Assembly: GCA_030374765.1 (NCBI GenBank)
Contig: JARGXX010000129.1
Coordinates: 744,001 to 808,000, forward strand
Direction: 5' to 3'
Origin: Agarophyton chilense
Lineage: Eukaryota > Rhodophyta > Florideophyceae > Gracilariales > Gracilariaceae
Length of the DNA: 64,000 nucleotides
Shown here: positions 34,605-46,389 of the stretch, piece after piece
How positions within the stretch are numbered: position 1 is the stretch's first letter
Layout: each line of letters opens with the position of its first letter
Made by a program: the position numbers and the translations under genes
The notes under the pieces: model-generated
The model's database searches: none
Told to the model about the DNA's origin: nothing
What the model saw: only the letters and a program-made list of their open reading frames with translations

Positions 34605-36730
34605 CTATGCTACGTGTTTTGCCATCTCTCCTTGAATTTGTCCGGTTCCTCCGGAGGAAGCTTCATCCACAGAGCCATCAAAACCAAGACCGCCATTCAA
34701 CAACTTGAGACCAAACAAGTTCAAGGTTTCGTGGAATAGATTTGCTTCTCGGTGAAGCCTTGATTTCACCAACTGCGTAATCTCTCCAGCTTCCCTTTCG
34801 ACGACAAACTGTGACGCGTTGTTCAAAAGCCCGCACTTTTCAAGCATATCGGTCGTGTGAAGAATGGGGTGCATCGGGGCAGTAAAACAAAACTAATATT
34901 ATTCTCGCTTGTAGAAGACCTTTAAAAGGCATACGTGAAGCTTCTGCAGAAGAATGAAAAGCTTTCTTCGATCTTTCTGGTCAGAAAATGCGTCGAACAG
35001 TATGTCTGTTACCTCTGAAGTGATTGCCCAAAGGCGCGTCATACTCACTTCTATTTGTGGGATTTTGAATACCACAGGACCGTGATGCAGTGCAAGACTC
35101 TTGAAGTTCTGAGCTTTGTATGATGAGATGTATTCAAAAGACTCCAGAAGGCGACCCCATGTCTAGGGAATTCCAGGAGCTCCTCGTGACAAGGAATGGT
35201 AGATTTGAGTCATAACCTCCGGTTTGACTACGAACTCGAGAGCCTGGTTGATGCATTTCGCGTGAGTACGAAGGCAACGAGAGTTCGGTTATTTTACCCA
35301 TTCCAAGATCTACTGATGCATCGTATCGTACGGGGTATTTTGGATAATATCGATGGATAAGTTCAAAATGTACGGTCTTCTCGTCCCACCAGTCGACTTC
35401 ATAATATGTGCAAGAGCAGTCCAATGGTTCTCTTGCCTTTTTTGTTCCAACCTTTTCCAGATGCGAACGGTGTCTTGGTGTGTGCGCTGCTCCGCAAAAT
35501 CAATAATCATTAGTTCTTATCTCCTGGAAACCCCATCAGACCTCAGGGCAGTTTTCATCAATTTTTTTTCGTAAGATGGAATCATCAAACGCCGATTGCC
35601 AGCCAACCAAACCATCAAACCTTTCTTCAGGCATCTGAGACAGGCGGTCTCTGCGTTATGCACTTTAAATCCCAAAACTTTGGATGCTGCCGGCCAATCG
35701 GCCGTTATGAACAAAACGAATGTGTGCGAACGACGAACGACGACATTTTCACAATGCACCATTATGTAATTCTCCATTCTGCGAAGATCGTCCACAATCG
35801 GTTTCAGGAACAAGTCAAACTGTTCAAAATCATGTGAGCTAGGACGAACAAAGCCTGCAGAGTGTTGCTGGCTTTGAATATATAAGCCGGTTCGAAGTTG
35901 AAGATGAGAAACACAATAGGGCAAACAGACTTTAATCCCCTTCGACCCTGTAACATTTCGACCACGTCGGTGGATAACGTAAGAAAAACGAAGATTTCCC
36001 GGTTCTTGTTTCAGTGTTTGATTCGGTGGCCGTGAGCATAACGAAAGTACTTACCGTCATAGTATTCCGTCAAGTTATCTGAGTGTTCATTTTCAATGGA
36101 CAGTTTAGCTGCCTGGCAGCCTGCAATGATTGCACTGAACGCCATTTCCTCTCTACACAAACTAACGAGCTGTTCGGATACAAACCGGTACCAGCAACGA
36201 CAACTCTCTACCACTGTCTCAGGACACTTATTACTTGGACATTGGACCGGTAAGTTCTCCTTGCCATGAAATTGAGCATGCCCATGTCGACACATGCTTC
36301 CATATCTTTTGGAAACCTGGAACCACCTGTTGACACAATGGATAAGAACAGGGTAGCTAAATGATGCTTTCACTGCGGTTGTCCGAAGAAGAGTTGCCGT
36401 TTCACACTGTGGCAGTTCACTCCGTTCGACAATGTTCAGAACTTGCATAATTCTGCGGGCTTCTCTCGCTTTCGCATTTCTCCGGCTCTCAAATACGCCA
36501 ATTGTGTCAAACAGAAGGACCGAACCGTTAGAATGACTTGCTTCAGATGTGTTGATGATTTGAGAGTGTTTTCTGTAATGTGACTTTTTTGGTGAACGAG
36601 TGTCCATCGTATGCATATCATTTGATATTTGTCGTTTCAAAACTGAAGCCTCGCATGAAGGAAGTTTTTCTCTCTGTACGAAAATTCCAATCTGACTTTG
36701 GTCCTCATTCATGGACTCTGATGGTTGCAT
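34605..36730 (-). pseudogene. CACTA/EnSpm-like transposase, copy 2
   Basis: Four minus-strand pieces match copy 1 in order. 36011-36730 has CRCWYRFVSEQLVSLC and EYYDGKYFR. 35517-35924 has TADWPAASKVLGFKVHNAE then CLRCLKKG. 35310-35510 has NTPYDTMHQ, against APYDPMHLW in copy 1. 34605-34874 has LEKCGLLNNASQFVVEREAG, against LEECGSVMNISQFMAERVAG. The region between about 34880 and 35310 is damaged. The copy is more decayed and shorter than copy 1 and lies in the opposite orientation. The divergence looks large, so these are old, independent insertions and not a recent inverted duplication. Confidence 0.65.
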
Positions 36731-37461
36731 GATATGACTGGAATTATGTAATGCGGAATCAGTTACATGACTAACAGGCGAGTGACGTTGAAGGCACAGG
36801 TACTCTTGAACATCTGGTTTGCCGTCTGATTGTCCCCGTCTTTGCTTTGATTTTGGTTACAGTGGTTCGATGCTTTTTTTTGAAGAAAACGTTTCGTGGT
36901 ACATCAGATGGCAATGATCAGAATTCTAGGCGGCCAAGCTGAGCTCGGGAAACTTTTCGGACCGGAAATTTGATGCACTTCTTTGTACACTACCCTGGAG
37001 ACCTTGATATATAGCTCTTTTCAGTAATCTTGTTCGCGTTTGCATGCAGTACGTACCTGTACTCCGAATTTCTTCGTTTAGAGCAGTCCGAGGATGGAAC
37101 TATTGAAGAGCGCTCTTTGATGGTGCTCTCGATGCGGTTGAAAGTAGAGCGTTGTACATTTGGTGTACACGACGGTAGTCAAGATGTTCTTTTTGGGGAC
37201 TGAAGATGAACAGGCGATGAGAAATAAGAGGAATTTTGTGACATCAAATTCAGGAAACTGTCCCGCCATTTTCTTCGAAACGAAACTGTACACTCTTCAA
37301 AGATGTATTTTAGCTGCGCTTTGTACTCATGTTCCAGCAGGCCTCTTATATGCCTTGCTACAGACCAGAAAAAACGCACACAAGTCTCATTATGTTGATA
37401 CTATTGTCAGTATCTGTGAATTTGATCCGTTTCCTGTTGAACAGAATAAAATTGAAAAGCA
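36731..37461. promoter_or_regulatory. Divergent region between transposase copy 2 and its partner gene
   Basis: The two genes are read away from each other, as in copy 1. No core promoter motif can be named. Short frames at 37078-37379 are not conserved in copy 1. Confidence 0.35.
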
Positions 37462-38316
37462 ATGTCGCAATCTGCACCCATCCGAATTGACATCCAATAT
37501 CTACCGGAAGCTTCGGACCTATTAATCAGCATTCCAAAAATCGATGTGAAGCTGGGTGGAAAGGTAAAAATGGGCATGAAACAGGTGGATCTCAAAGGCG
37601 AATGCGGCATGTATTTAACGCAAAGATGGCTCTTCATGAAAGCGGAGAATATGACGACAGGAAACCGATCACGGCTGGATTCATCTATGCGTCTCTACGC
37701 AGTATTAGAGATCACTTATACGATGTTCGCAGGGGTATAGATGACGGGAATGTTACCTATCGCTGGCTTCAAAAGTATCATCCGCTCGTAGTCCTGGAGC
37801 TTCATTCAAAGATGGAGAAGCACTACAAGATACTAAAATGGGAAGATTGTCACTGGGCAGTAAGCCTTCTCATTCAAGAAGCGCTTTGGGAGGGATTGTA
37901 ATTACAAAGGACCACGTAGCGAACATATAACTAGGATAACCAACCATGCAGTGGTCTCTTCTGCACAGCCAATCGTTCACGGAAAGACAGCGACATCCGA
38001 CCGTGAAAAGAAACTTTTAACTGCCACTCCAGATGTGGATGACCCTACCGACAAGGATAATGAGATAAGCGCACTTCCCAAAAAGTAACGGCGCGAGATT
38101 TGCTCTCATAATGATGTCAATCTGATGCAAGATGAAGACAAATATATGTCGTCAGCCAGATGTGCAGTTGGTTTAGTTTCCAAAGACCACACAGGTGTCT
38201 CTGGATTATCTCATGCCCTTCATACTACTCCTAAGGTTAGGAAGAGACGTTCAGAATCTGGACAGAACCACGGTGCCTCTTTCAGACGGCCAAGGTACCG
38301 CTCCCATCGCAGATGA
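37462..38316 (+). pseudogene. Partner protein of CACTA-like element, copy 2
   Basis: 37462-37740 opens with PIRIDIQYLPEASDLLIS and shifts frame near 37610 into 37602-37901, which carries SLRSIRDHLYDVRRGIDDG, the block shared with copy 1. After stops, 38125-38316 gives a basic end (TPKVRKRRSESGQNHG...RRPRYRSHRR) resembling the copy 1 tail. The D-x-[IV]-T-P-A-P repeats of copy 1 are not seen. Two frame breaks and stops make it non-functional. Its recurrence in the same divergent position shows that it belongs to the element. Confidence 0.55.
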
Positions 38317-39457
38317 GTATTTTTTTCATGCTTTGGTTTAGGGCAAATAAATCGATCGCCTTAATGAAAGCCCTATGTTATCACTGAGCTTTGACCTCAA
38401 ATTTGATTTCTTCGTGGTAAATTTCTAATTTTTTATTAGAAAATGTCATTCGTAAACTTTATTTATTGTTTGCTTGAAATTTTGAGACAAAATACCCGTA
38501 TAGAACACGCAGATCTCTTTCAAGAGATTGAATGAGAGGAGAAAGATGAAGGATGTGTTGCACTAATATTTCAGTTCTAAACAGCTTGCGTCCGAATTTT
38601 CATACACCGAAGCCTTCCCGTCGACGATTCCATGTAACGAATGGAGTAGTTTTCGGCGTGAAAGAGCAATATACGAAACCCAAGCCAATGTCTCTGGCCG
38701 ACTCTCAGTGCCTCCTCCCAATATTCTACTGTGGTCCAGTACATCCCTTCGTCACGCTACGTTTCCCAGATTCACAATGAATTTAATTTTCTTTCACTCG
38801 TCGTGCTAGGTGCCTCGGCTTCTGCCCAATTCATGATGTATTTTACGTTTCAAGTAACCTTCCAAACATAAGATACGACCGTTGACGCCCGTACGAGATG
38901 CAAGACCGAATCAGACGGTTGATACCCGCCATGAACAAGCCATAACCGACCCAATAACGCAGAAGGATGAGCTCTAACCCATGCCATTGGGGCAGGTTAT
39001 TAACACTCAACATCCACGCTCATATACAGCAAGACTGTCACGCGAAGCTGTGCAATGTGGTAGTGAAAGTTCCATTGACTCAGATTGCACGCTGCCTTCC
39101 GCATCGCCATCGACCCGAACAATCAGAGTTCCAAACAGCAGTAGATGCGCCAGTTGCTCATCGAGTATCAAATCGGAGCACCATTCCAACCGTCTACGCA
39201 ACGCACCCGCCCGACACAGGTCTTCAGATATGTGCTCCAATAGAGTATCGCTATGGTTATGTCTGGTGAAACACGTTACTTCCTTTTCTCCAAGTATCAG
39301 ACTGCCGATAAATCCTTCGAACTGCAGCAGCAGACGAGAGTTTCTGGGGTTGATTGCAATTGTACGACCGGTGTGCGTCGCTTGAATTAATATGCAAGAA
39401 GTGGAGCGCGTTTAACTAGTGCCCAGTGGACGTGAGCAATTCGTTGCTCCCAGCACC
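38317..39457. other. No recognisable gene; expected site of the 3' LTR of element C
   Basis: ORFs at 38553-38780 and 38981-39385 have no known relatives. In the minus-oriented element C the 3' LTR should lie left of the aORF, but no copy of the 48653-49065 LTR could be found here, so it is truncated, too diverged or replaced. Confidence 0.35.
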
Positions 39458-39666
39458 ATTGGGCGCGACGGGACGTCGCGTCGTCATCACCTGCGGGGAT
39501 GCGAGGAAGCGTGAGCTGACCATTGGCGCCGGAAGGGCAATCAATTTGCCTAGGGACTGAAACTCCAGCGCGCCGTGAGCGCTGGCCATTGATGCATCGC
39601 CGGCGTATTCCTCGCGTTGCGTTGGCAAGATGGTCCATTGGCTTCTTCTCCTCTGACGGTCATTGG
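39458..39666 (+). promoter_or_regulatory. Cluster of ATTGG (inverted CCAAT) boxes upstream of aORF copy 2
   Basis: ATTGG occurs at 39458, 39522, 39637 and 39662, usually as CCATTGG, within 210 bp and just 5' of the aORF. NF-Y-type CCAAT boxes act in either orientation. This may be the promoter that drives the aORF inward from the 3' end of the element. The evidence is motif-only. Confidence 0.35.
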
Positions 39667-41868
39667 GGCCTTCCTTAGTCTCCGATCTTCCTTTGGCGAA
39701 CCTCCGCGCTCCGTCCCCCGTGGCTCAAGCCTGTCAGTCGGCTTGGGTCAATTAAGTCATCTCGTCTTCCCATCGTGGTTGCGCGCGATGCCGAACTCGC
39801 CTTATAAGCCTGTCGGGTACACTCCTCTCCCTCCAGACTTTTTCATTTCCGTCGAATTTCCTATCCACTTCCCGGCGGACCAGTCGGTGGGCAGCGGCAT
39901 CATTGATTCGAACAACCAAGCGGGGAGCTCCTCGGGATATGAAGGAGCTTATGAACGTCCCGGGGACCACTATGACCATACCATCGGACGAAACCCGCTG
40001 GCAGTGAGTCATGCCATTCTTCCCTCCTCTGTGGAAGTATACCAAAGATTCTGTCCTATGTATCTCGACGCCCGGAGGTTCGCAAAAATACCCGATTTCC
40101 GGGGGGTCAGCAAGAACGCGCGCAGCGTCTCGTGGAATAACCGATGGTTGCATTGTCCTGTGGATCCGCGATCGGCGACGCGCTGTCGCACCTTCATCCA
40201 AGCGGACATGCCGTACGTCCGCTGCGAGGAGGAAGCCGAGTACCAGTTCAGGGTGAAAAACTCCTTTTCGACCTATACACGGACTTTATCTCGCCTCATG
40301 TGAGATTTCCTCCGGGGGGTCACAACCTCTTGGTGCTCATGTGCTTCCGTCCGACGTATGACCGCCTGTTTTGGATGTCCAATAGGGTTTATTGGAACGA
40401 GATGCAAGAGCTCGATGGTCGTTTACGTCAGTCCCTGGAGTTCTTCTTCTGCTTGCGCCAGGTGGAGTTTCACGACATGAGCGCCGACAAACGTCCTCCA
40501 TTATGTCTCTCGTTGCCCCGGGTGGATGAGAACCAATAGGCCATGTACTGGTCGGTCTCGCCACTCCTTTTGGTCCTCACGCCATCCGTGGTGGCGTACT
40601 ATTCGTCCCAAGTCATGGGCGACGACAATGACCAAAGGTCTTGGTTTTCCTGGCTGGTGCTCTTCGTTGAGTTCTGCGTGATGTCTTTTATGGTCTTCCT
40701 GGGTACCCCGAAATACGGCGTCCGCGCTAATGTCCGTTCGCAGGATTGGAGGGTATGGAACGACGAGAACATACCCTGTCGTCAAGGTCGTCTTATCCCG
40801 CTCCAGGACATCATAATCTATTTCCTAAGGAACCTCGGCATTCAGAATACCGTCCGTGGGTCCCAGTTCGACGTCGACGAGGCCTAGGTCTTTTTGGATC
40901 ATTTACTACAGGTCGAGTGGGGCAAGACTCCCGGGTTCTTTTGGTATGACCACGATACGGACTCGTTCAAGCCGATTCCGCTACATCTGAAGGGCCGGGA
41001 CGACGCTTGTGCCGATCCCGCCAAGCCTTTGAGGAATCAACCATTGGACATTCCGAGGCGTAATGTGCCCGACTATTACCCGAAAGCCATTGGTTTCAAT
41101 CCCCTGTGCTTCGAGCCTGATGTGGAAGCCACGCCGTTGGTTCCAGCTGGTTTGTCCGATGGAGAATCCTTCGGTGAAGATCCCTTCGTCCTACCCATGG
41201 AGGGCGTCAATCCTCAGGTGGAGTCCGCTGTTGTGTTGCCGAACACTTCCCTTCCTCCAGCTCCTCCGGGCGCTGCTCCTCAGGGTGAACTCTCGTATGA
41301 GCCGCCCGTCGCCGAGGTGGACATCTCTCCTGTCGAGGTCACTGTGGAAGCCGAAAGTCTTGTAGGTGATGGGCTGGCTCAGACGTCCACTGGGGGCGTT
41401 GGCATCGCCCCTTCCTCTCCGTTGCCTCATTTTCCCGCTTCGGTCAAGGCTGCAGCCGCGGATCTCCATCATGTCTGCCGTGCAGTTGGTATCACTGCCT
41501 CGATGGACATTGCGACAGTCCTGTGGGAAGCTTGCTTCTGGGCGCGTCGCTCGGCCAGCTACGCTGCGGTTGTCCAACAGGGTCAGGATCTGAAGACCGC
41601 CATGGTCAATGTCCTGCAACAGAATGCAAAAATGATGTCCCAGAGTGTGACTGCCGACTTGGATGCCCGGTATGGTGTAAATTTGAGCAACCGGGAGGCT
41701 TCCGATGCTGACAATAGTTTCTCAGGCAAAACAACGCCGAAGAAGCGTCCTCGGTTCGCTGGGGCCGGTCCTAGTGGTACAGTAGGCGCCTCGGGTGCCC
41801 TTAGTCTCGGTTTCGCTCCTGAAGGTTTGAATGAGGACGACGGAATTACTCCTGCGCCGCCCTTGTGA
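39617..41868 (+). pseudogene. aORF copy 2: accessory protein of chromodomain gypsy C
   Basis: Opens at 39617 (Met 39788 is an alternative start) and runs to the stop at 41868, with one frameshift near 40250 and two TAG stops (40537, 40885). The core is distantly like aORF copies 1 and 3: FFCLRQVEFHDM aligns with TRPLLRAEFRYM, LTPSVVAYYSSQV with LPPVFTYLGSYLL, and IPLQDIIIYFLRNLG with IPLGGVTNCEEVAAL. The C-terminal 300 residues are acidic and Pro-rich, followed by a helical segment (AADLHHVCRAVGITASMD, then VVQQGQDLKTAMVNVLQQ) and a basic patch TPKKRPRF that could be a nuclear localisation signal. It ends only 66 bp from the convergent chromodomain ORF. No known domain is seen and the function is unknown. 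Confidence 0.7.
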
Positions 41869-41933
41869 GCCTTGTTGGTGTTCGAAGCGCTTCCGCGAAC
41901 CTTGAGGACATGGCGAGGGCTGTTAGGCCTCTG

Positions 41934-42464
41934 TTAGCTTGTAAAATAAAGTAAGGTTTTTGCTTTCCTAAGGTCGCTCCTATATCTCAAACGTGCGTGC
42001 CTTGGGACGGCGTCCAAGCTTGAGAACGTTTGAGGTCTTCCTTTGGTGTTGCCTGAGGACTGGCGTTGTTCCCTGATCCTGGCGCTCCGGCGAACCGTCG
42101 TGCTCCGGCGAACTTTCGTGTCGGGAGGCATTTCGAGATTCGTTTTGGTATTATTCGGGTCAATGATTGCCCTCTCTTGAAGGCCGGGCTCCGTGTGGCC
42201 GATTCTGCGAAAATGGCGGGCGATAAAATTAGCCGGAATGGTTTGAGGCTCTTGCCAAGTGTCTTCCACAGGTGTGTAGCCGAACCAACCGACGCGATAT
42301 CGCATAGTTCCATCTTCTCCCCAACCGGCGGAGATGATGCGCTCAATCACATATTCCGGTTGGTGTTCATTCTCCGGAAGGAGAGTGCGGTCTAGAGGGG
42401 CGAATCCATCGGAGTCGGTTGGAAGAGATGGGTCATCGTCATTGGCATTGACCATCGGGTCCAT
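41934..42464 (-). pseudogene. Chromodomain end of gypsy C pol
   Basis: Chromodomain with EYVIERIISAGWGEDG, MRYRVGWFGYTPVEDTW and QEP, including the aromatic and W residues of the methyl-lysine cage region. In chromoviruses this tail directs integration to marked chromatin. A basic Arg-rich C-terminus follows. It shares a frame with the integrase piece at 42534-43256 but is separated from it by a stop, and it converges on the aORF with a 66-bp gap. Confidence 0.85.
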
Positions 42465-42533
42465 GGGGCTAGTCGGGTCCGCGGGGACTGCCTTAGGGGG
42501 TGTGGGGAATTTAGCGTCGACCTGAGGTCGTAC

Positions 42534-43752
42534 TTATTTCGTTGGGCCAGGGGACTGGGACTTTGGTGATTCGGGGGAGCTGGGGATTTGTGTCACCCGA
42601 TCAATCGATATGGTGTCCTGTAGGCCGTCAATTAGTAACTTAATGGTGTGTTGATTGGCCTTAAGGACTTTGTATGGTCCCGTAGAGCGGGGTAAGATCT
42701 TCCGCATAGTGTCCTCGACTTCCTCATTGTCCTTCGGTGGCTGGTAAAGGTAAACAAGTTCTCCTTTCCCAAAGGTCGGTGTGTTCCAAACGGCCTTGTC
42801 GAAATTGACTTTGTAGCGCTGTTGGGCTTTGGTTAGTACAGCTCTGGTCGATTGGATAATGCCGTCGATGTCTCGGCGCGAGTAGCGCTTCGCCTGGTTA
42901 AGAGTCACCCCTTCGGTTGTTTCCTGGGGTATGATAGACTCCTGAAGGTCAACAGCTATCGGCGGTGGCGATCTCGTTAGCGTTAAATCGAAAGGTGTTG
43001 TCCCCGTGGAAGCGTGCACTTGCGTGTTGTAGGCATAAACCAGTGGCTCAACGTAGTCGTCCCAGTCCGATTGGTGCTCCGATGCGTAGTGTGCCAATGG
43101 GTACACAAGGGTGCACTTGAAGCGTTCGGCTTGGCCATTGCGTTGCGGGTGGTACGCCGTGGTGGTCACATGTTCGATACCTAAGGTAGCACAAGCGTGT
43201 GAGAAGAATTTGGATACAAACTGGCTGTCGTTATCCGTAAGGAGGTAGAGTGGCATTCCATATGGATATACCCATTGGGAAAAGAAGGCCGTGGTGGCAT
43301 CCGTGGCTGTTGTCTTCTCTAGGGGTAGGGCTCAAGTGAGTTTGGTAAACCTATCGGTTATAACCAAAACAAACCGTTTCCCATGGGTCGACTTAGACAA
43401 AGACAAAAGTATATCCATTGCGACAAATTTCATGGGACCTGCGGCGGGGAAAAGCTTCAATTTGGCCTGATGGTTGGCGCGAGACCCTCGGATCTGTGCG
43501 CACGCAGCACAGTTTCGTACGGTTTTTCATAGGTCTTGCTCCATTAGTGGCCAGTAGAAGAACTTCCTTAGGGTCTGGTACATTCGTAGGCCTCCAGGGT
43601 GACCAGCCAAGCGATGGGAAATGGGTGAGGTATAGGAATTGCGTCCTTAATGAACTTGGTATTACCCGTTGGAGTGCGCCATTCAGAGGTGAGCGGCGAC
43701 ACAGTAGTCCAAATCGGTCATAGTCGAATAGGCATCCTGGGGTTCCTACCAA
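42534..43752 (-). pseudogene. Integrase of gypsy C, frameshifted
   Basis: The zinc domain (GHPGGLRMYQTL...NCAACAQIRG) and core are present. The first catalytic Asp is in KFVAMDILLS, the second in LLTDNDSQFVSKFF (normally TDNGSQF), and the Glu in HPQRNGQAERF. A frameshift lies within FPSL/AGHPGG near 43610, and a stop follows the block with RFVLVITDRFTKLT. The C-terminal part has the usual GTTPFDLTLTRSPPP and FGKGELVYLYQP. Confidence 0.85.
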
Positions 43753-44568
43753 CTAGGCTGTTTCCTTGCAATATTCGTCTTCGACTTGCGCCTGTAGGAG
43801 TTCCTCAATAGTCATAGGGAGGAGCTCTTTTTCGTCCGGGGCTATCGCATTAACCTGAGGTGGTGCCGAATAGGGCGGTACTGTCTCCCTGTCCAATAGG
43901 TATACTTCTTTCTCCTTTACCTCAGGATCCTCCGATTGGACCTTACCCATAAGTTCATCTGTTTTCGAATAGTCCTGAGGTCCATCATCTGTAAAGGGGG
44001 TAGGAAATAGGTCGTCCAATGGAGTCTCATCAGTTCCGTCGGTAATGATTCGCGACAGGGCAACTGCTGCCTGGTGCTTGATGCCTGGCCTATAGGTTAT
44101 CTCGTAGTCATATTCGGACAGCCTGAGGCGCCACCGAGCGAAGCGACTTGATGCATCGGTCATATTGAGTACCCGGCGCAGTGAATCGTGGTTTGTCCTA
44201 ATGGTAAACCTATTTCCATGGAGGTACGGACGGAGTGTCAATACGGACCATACGATGGCTAGACATTCCTTTTCGGTAGTACTGTAGTTTAGCACCGCGC
44301 TGGTGAGCGTTCTGGTTCAGTATCCAAAAGGTCGATAGTCCTTTGCTGACTCTTGTTCTTGTAGCAGTGCCCATCCCACTTCGACATCAGAGGCATCTGT
44401 GTCCAGGACAAAAGGCCTGTTGGGTTTTGGTAAAGCCAATATAGGTGGGTTCAGCAATTTGTCCTTTAGGGTCTGAAATGACTCGTACTGGTCGTCGGTA
44501 AGGGCTTCGAACTCCGATGGTGTTCCCTTCTTCAGAATTGTGTTGAAAGGGGCCGAGATTCTAGCCAA
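43753..44568 (-). pseudogene. RNase H of gypsy C
   Basis: Two pieces in one frame. 44317-44568 has FVLDTDASDVEVGWALLQE with the first catalytic Asp. 43753-44295 has LNYSTTEKECLAIVWSV, then FTIRTNHDSLRRVLNM (usually TDH; here TNH), then RWRLRLSEYDYEITYRPG. A stop separates the two. It degrades the RNA strand of the RNA-DNA hybrid during replication. Confidence 0.85.
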
Positions 44569-44586
44569 CCCTTGGACGAACCGTCG

Positions 44587-45387
44587 CTAAACATTGCACA
44601 AGCCCACGAAGGATCGTAGTTTCATGTAGGTTCTGGGAGGTTTAGCCTGGCGAGTAGCATTCGTGGTCCTGGTGGCTACCTTTAGCTTTCCTGGGAGGAC
44701 GACGTGACCGAGATAGTCCACCGAGGCCTGGAAGAAGGCGCATTTGCGGAGTTTCAGTGTTTCTTCAGCGTCCTGTAGGATTTTTAGCACCTTCCTCACG
44801 TGGCGAAGGTGTTCCTTCACGGTTCGTGAGAAGATAATCACGTCATCCAAATAGACCAAGCCGAATTCCCATTTGACTCTGGAAAATATGATGTCCATTA
44901 CCCGTTGGGAAGTTGCTGGCGCATTCTTTAAACCAAAGGGCATGCGAGTAAATCTGAACATACCTTCCTGGGTGGAGAAGGTTTTCAGCGCTTTCGCCTC
45001 TTCGGCCAAAGGGATTTGCCAATTTCCAGAGTGAGCTTCTAATGTGCTAAATACGACAGCTTCGCCTAAGGAATCCAGACAGTCATCCACACGGGGTATC
45101 GGGTATGAGTCCCCCTTGGTTACCGCGTTCAGCTTCCTGTAGGCGACGCAGAACCTGACGGGGTCATACTTCTTAGCCGCGAGGACAAGAGGACATGCCC
45201 ATTCGGATTGGTTCGGAGGCGCTGGCTCTATGACTTGAGCTTTGCGCATCTTGTCCATTTGGTCGGCGACAATTTCCCTACCCTTAAGGCCTGTACGGTA
45301 TGGGTACTGGAACTGTGGTATTGCATCATCCTGAAGGTCAATGCGGTGTGTAGTGGCTCTGATTTTGCCCAATCTACCTGACCACAT
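44587..45387 (-). pseudogene. Reverse transcriptase of gypsy C
   Basis: Open 266-codon segment holding all main RT blocks: RFCVAYRKLNAVT (usually DYR; here AYR), SYPIPRVDDCLDSL, FSTLEAHSGNWQIPL (usually LD; here LE, so the first catalytic Asp is lost), FGLKNAPATSQRVMD, and the intact YLDD in VYLDDVIIFSRT. It is continuous in frame with the RNase H pieces. The replaced Asp predicts an inactive enzyme. Confidence 0.85.
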
Positions 45388-45417
45388 GGCCCCGTATTCC
45401 CTGAAGAGATCAAGTAC

Positions 45418-46262
45418 CTAGGGCCTATAGGATTCGAATTCTACGCCGATAGCGACTGTCCCCTCCCAAGAGTCGACGTCCTCGTCGGGATTTCTCGTTG
45501 AAAGGTTATCCATTTGGGCCTCCATGATGGCCACGGGCGCGGGTAGAGTGATGCCAATCACTCTACCTTTAGGGAACCGTACGCGTTTATCTCGGAAGTT
45601 GCTGACCGTGACCAAGAAGGGCCTGTTGGGGCGGATGCCCATTACTTCATTGGCCAATAAGGTGAGGTGCTTCAGAACCGTTTTCGGGTGGTTCAGAATC
45701 GCTACGAGACCGGCGGACTGGGAATGGACCGATACAGCGGTTTTGGTCATCGGCGGTATCGTTATGGTCTTTGACAGGCGAAACTTATTGGAATTTGTGT
45801 TTCCGGAGACAACCGCTCGTTTGCGGTTAGCTTCTGGCCCTGGGGTGGAACTAGTTACGGAGATGGAAGGTACGCGGTAGAATGCGACTTTACTAGACCT
45901 GGATAAATGGCCTTAATGTATCGGTCGATAAAGGAGGTCCCTAGGATTGCCTCAGCGTCCTAGTTAGGACATACAAGGAACCACGTGCGGACTTTGAATT
46001 GTCCTAACTGGAGGTAAAGTGGTACTATCCTTTTAATTTCCATTGGTCTACGTGATGCATCAGTAATCCTGGGGGTCTTCCTTGCCTGAAAGAAACCTTG
46101 CCAACCCAGTGAGAGTAGCCTAGGATGGACCAAGTTGGGACCAGCGTCTGTGTCCAATACGACTGTGATCACTCGAGAGTTGTTGGAAAGAAGTCCCACG
46201 GTTACTCGAACTTTGTAATTCTCTTTCCTGAAGATACAGACATGGTCGAAACTGTGTCCCAA
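45418..46262 (-). pseudogene. Protease region of gypsy C
   Basis: 45960-46262 includes VVLDTDAGPNLVHPRLL, an aspartic protease active site in which the usual DTG reads DTD. 45418-45750 holds the following linker. A frame change lies between them. The protease would normally mature the gag-pol polyprotein. Confidence 0.7.
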
Positions 46263-46389
46263 TTCTGGTTCGTCCTGAGTGGTCTATTGTGGGTGGTTTG
46301 TATTGGGAGGTGAGGAGCTCCTTGGCTCCTGACCGTCCAATTGGTTCAGGCGGGGCTGAAAGAGGGAGGATTTGCCTCGCGTCGACCCT

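Noticed and set aside
24774..38316. The two CACTA-like copies as arms of one giant inverted repeat or a single palindromic element.
   Set aside because: Protein identity between arms is low and the damage differs, so they are separate old insertions in opposite orientation.
38633..39277. A left-hand LTR for element C running from TGTAACG (38633) to CGTTAC (39277).
   Set aside because: Only the first seven bases resemble the LTR at 48653; the following sequence does not match, so the inverted ends are probably chance.
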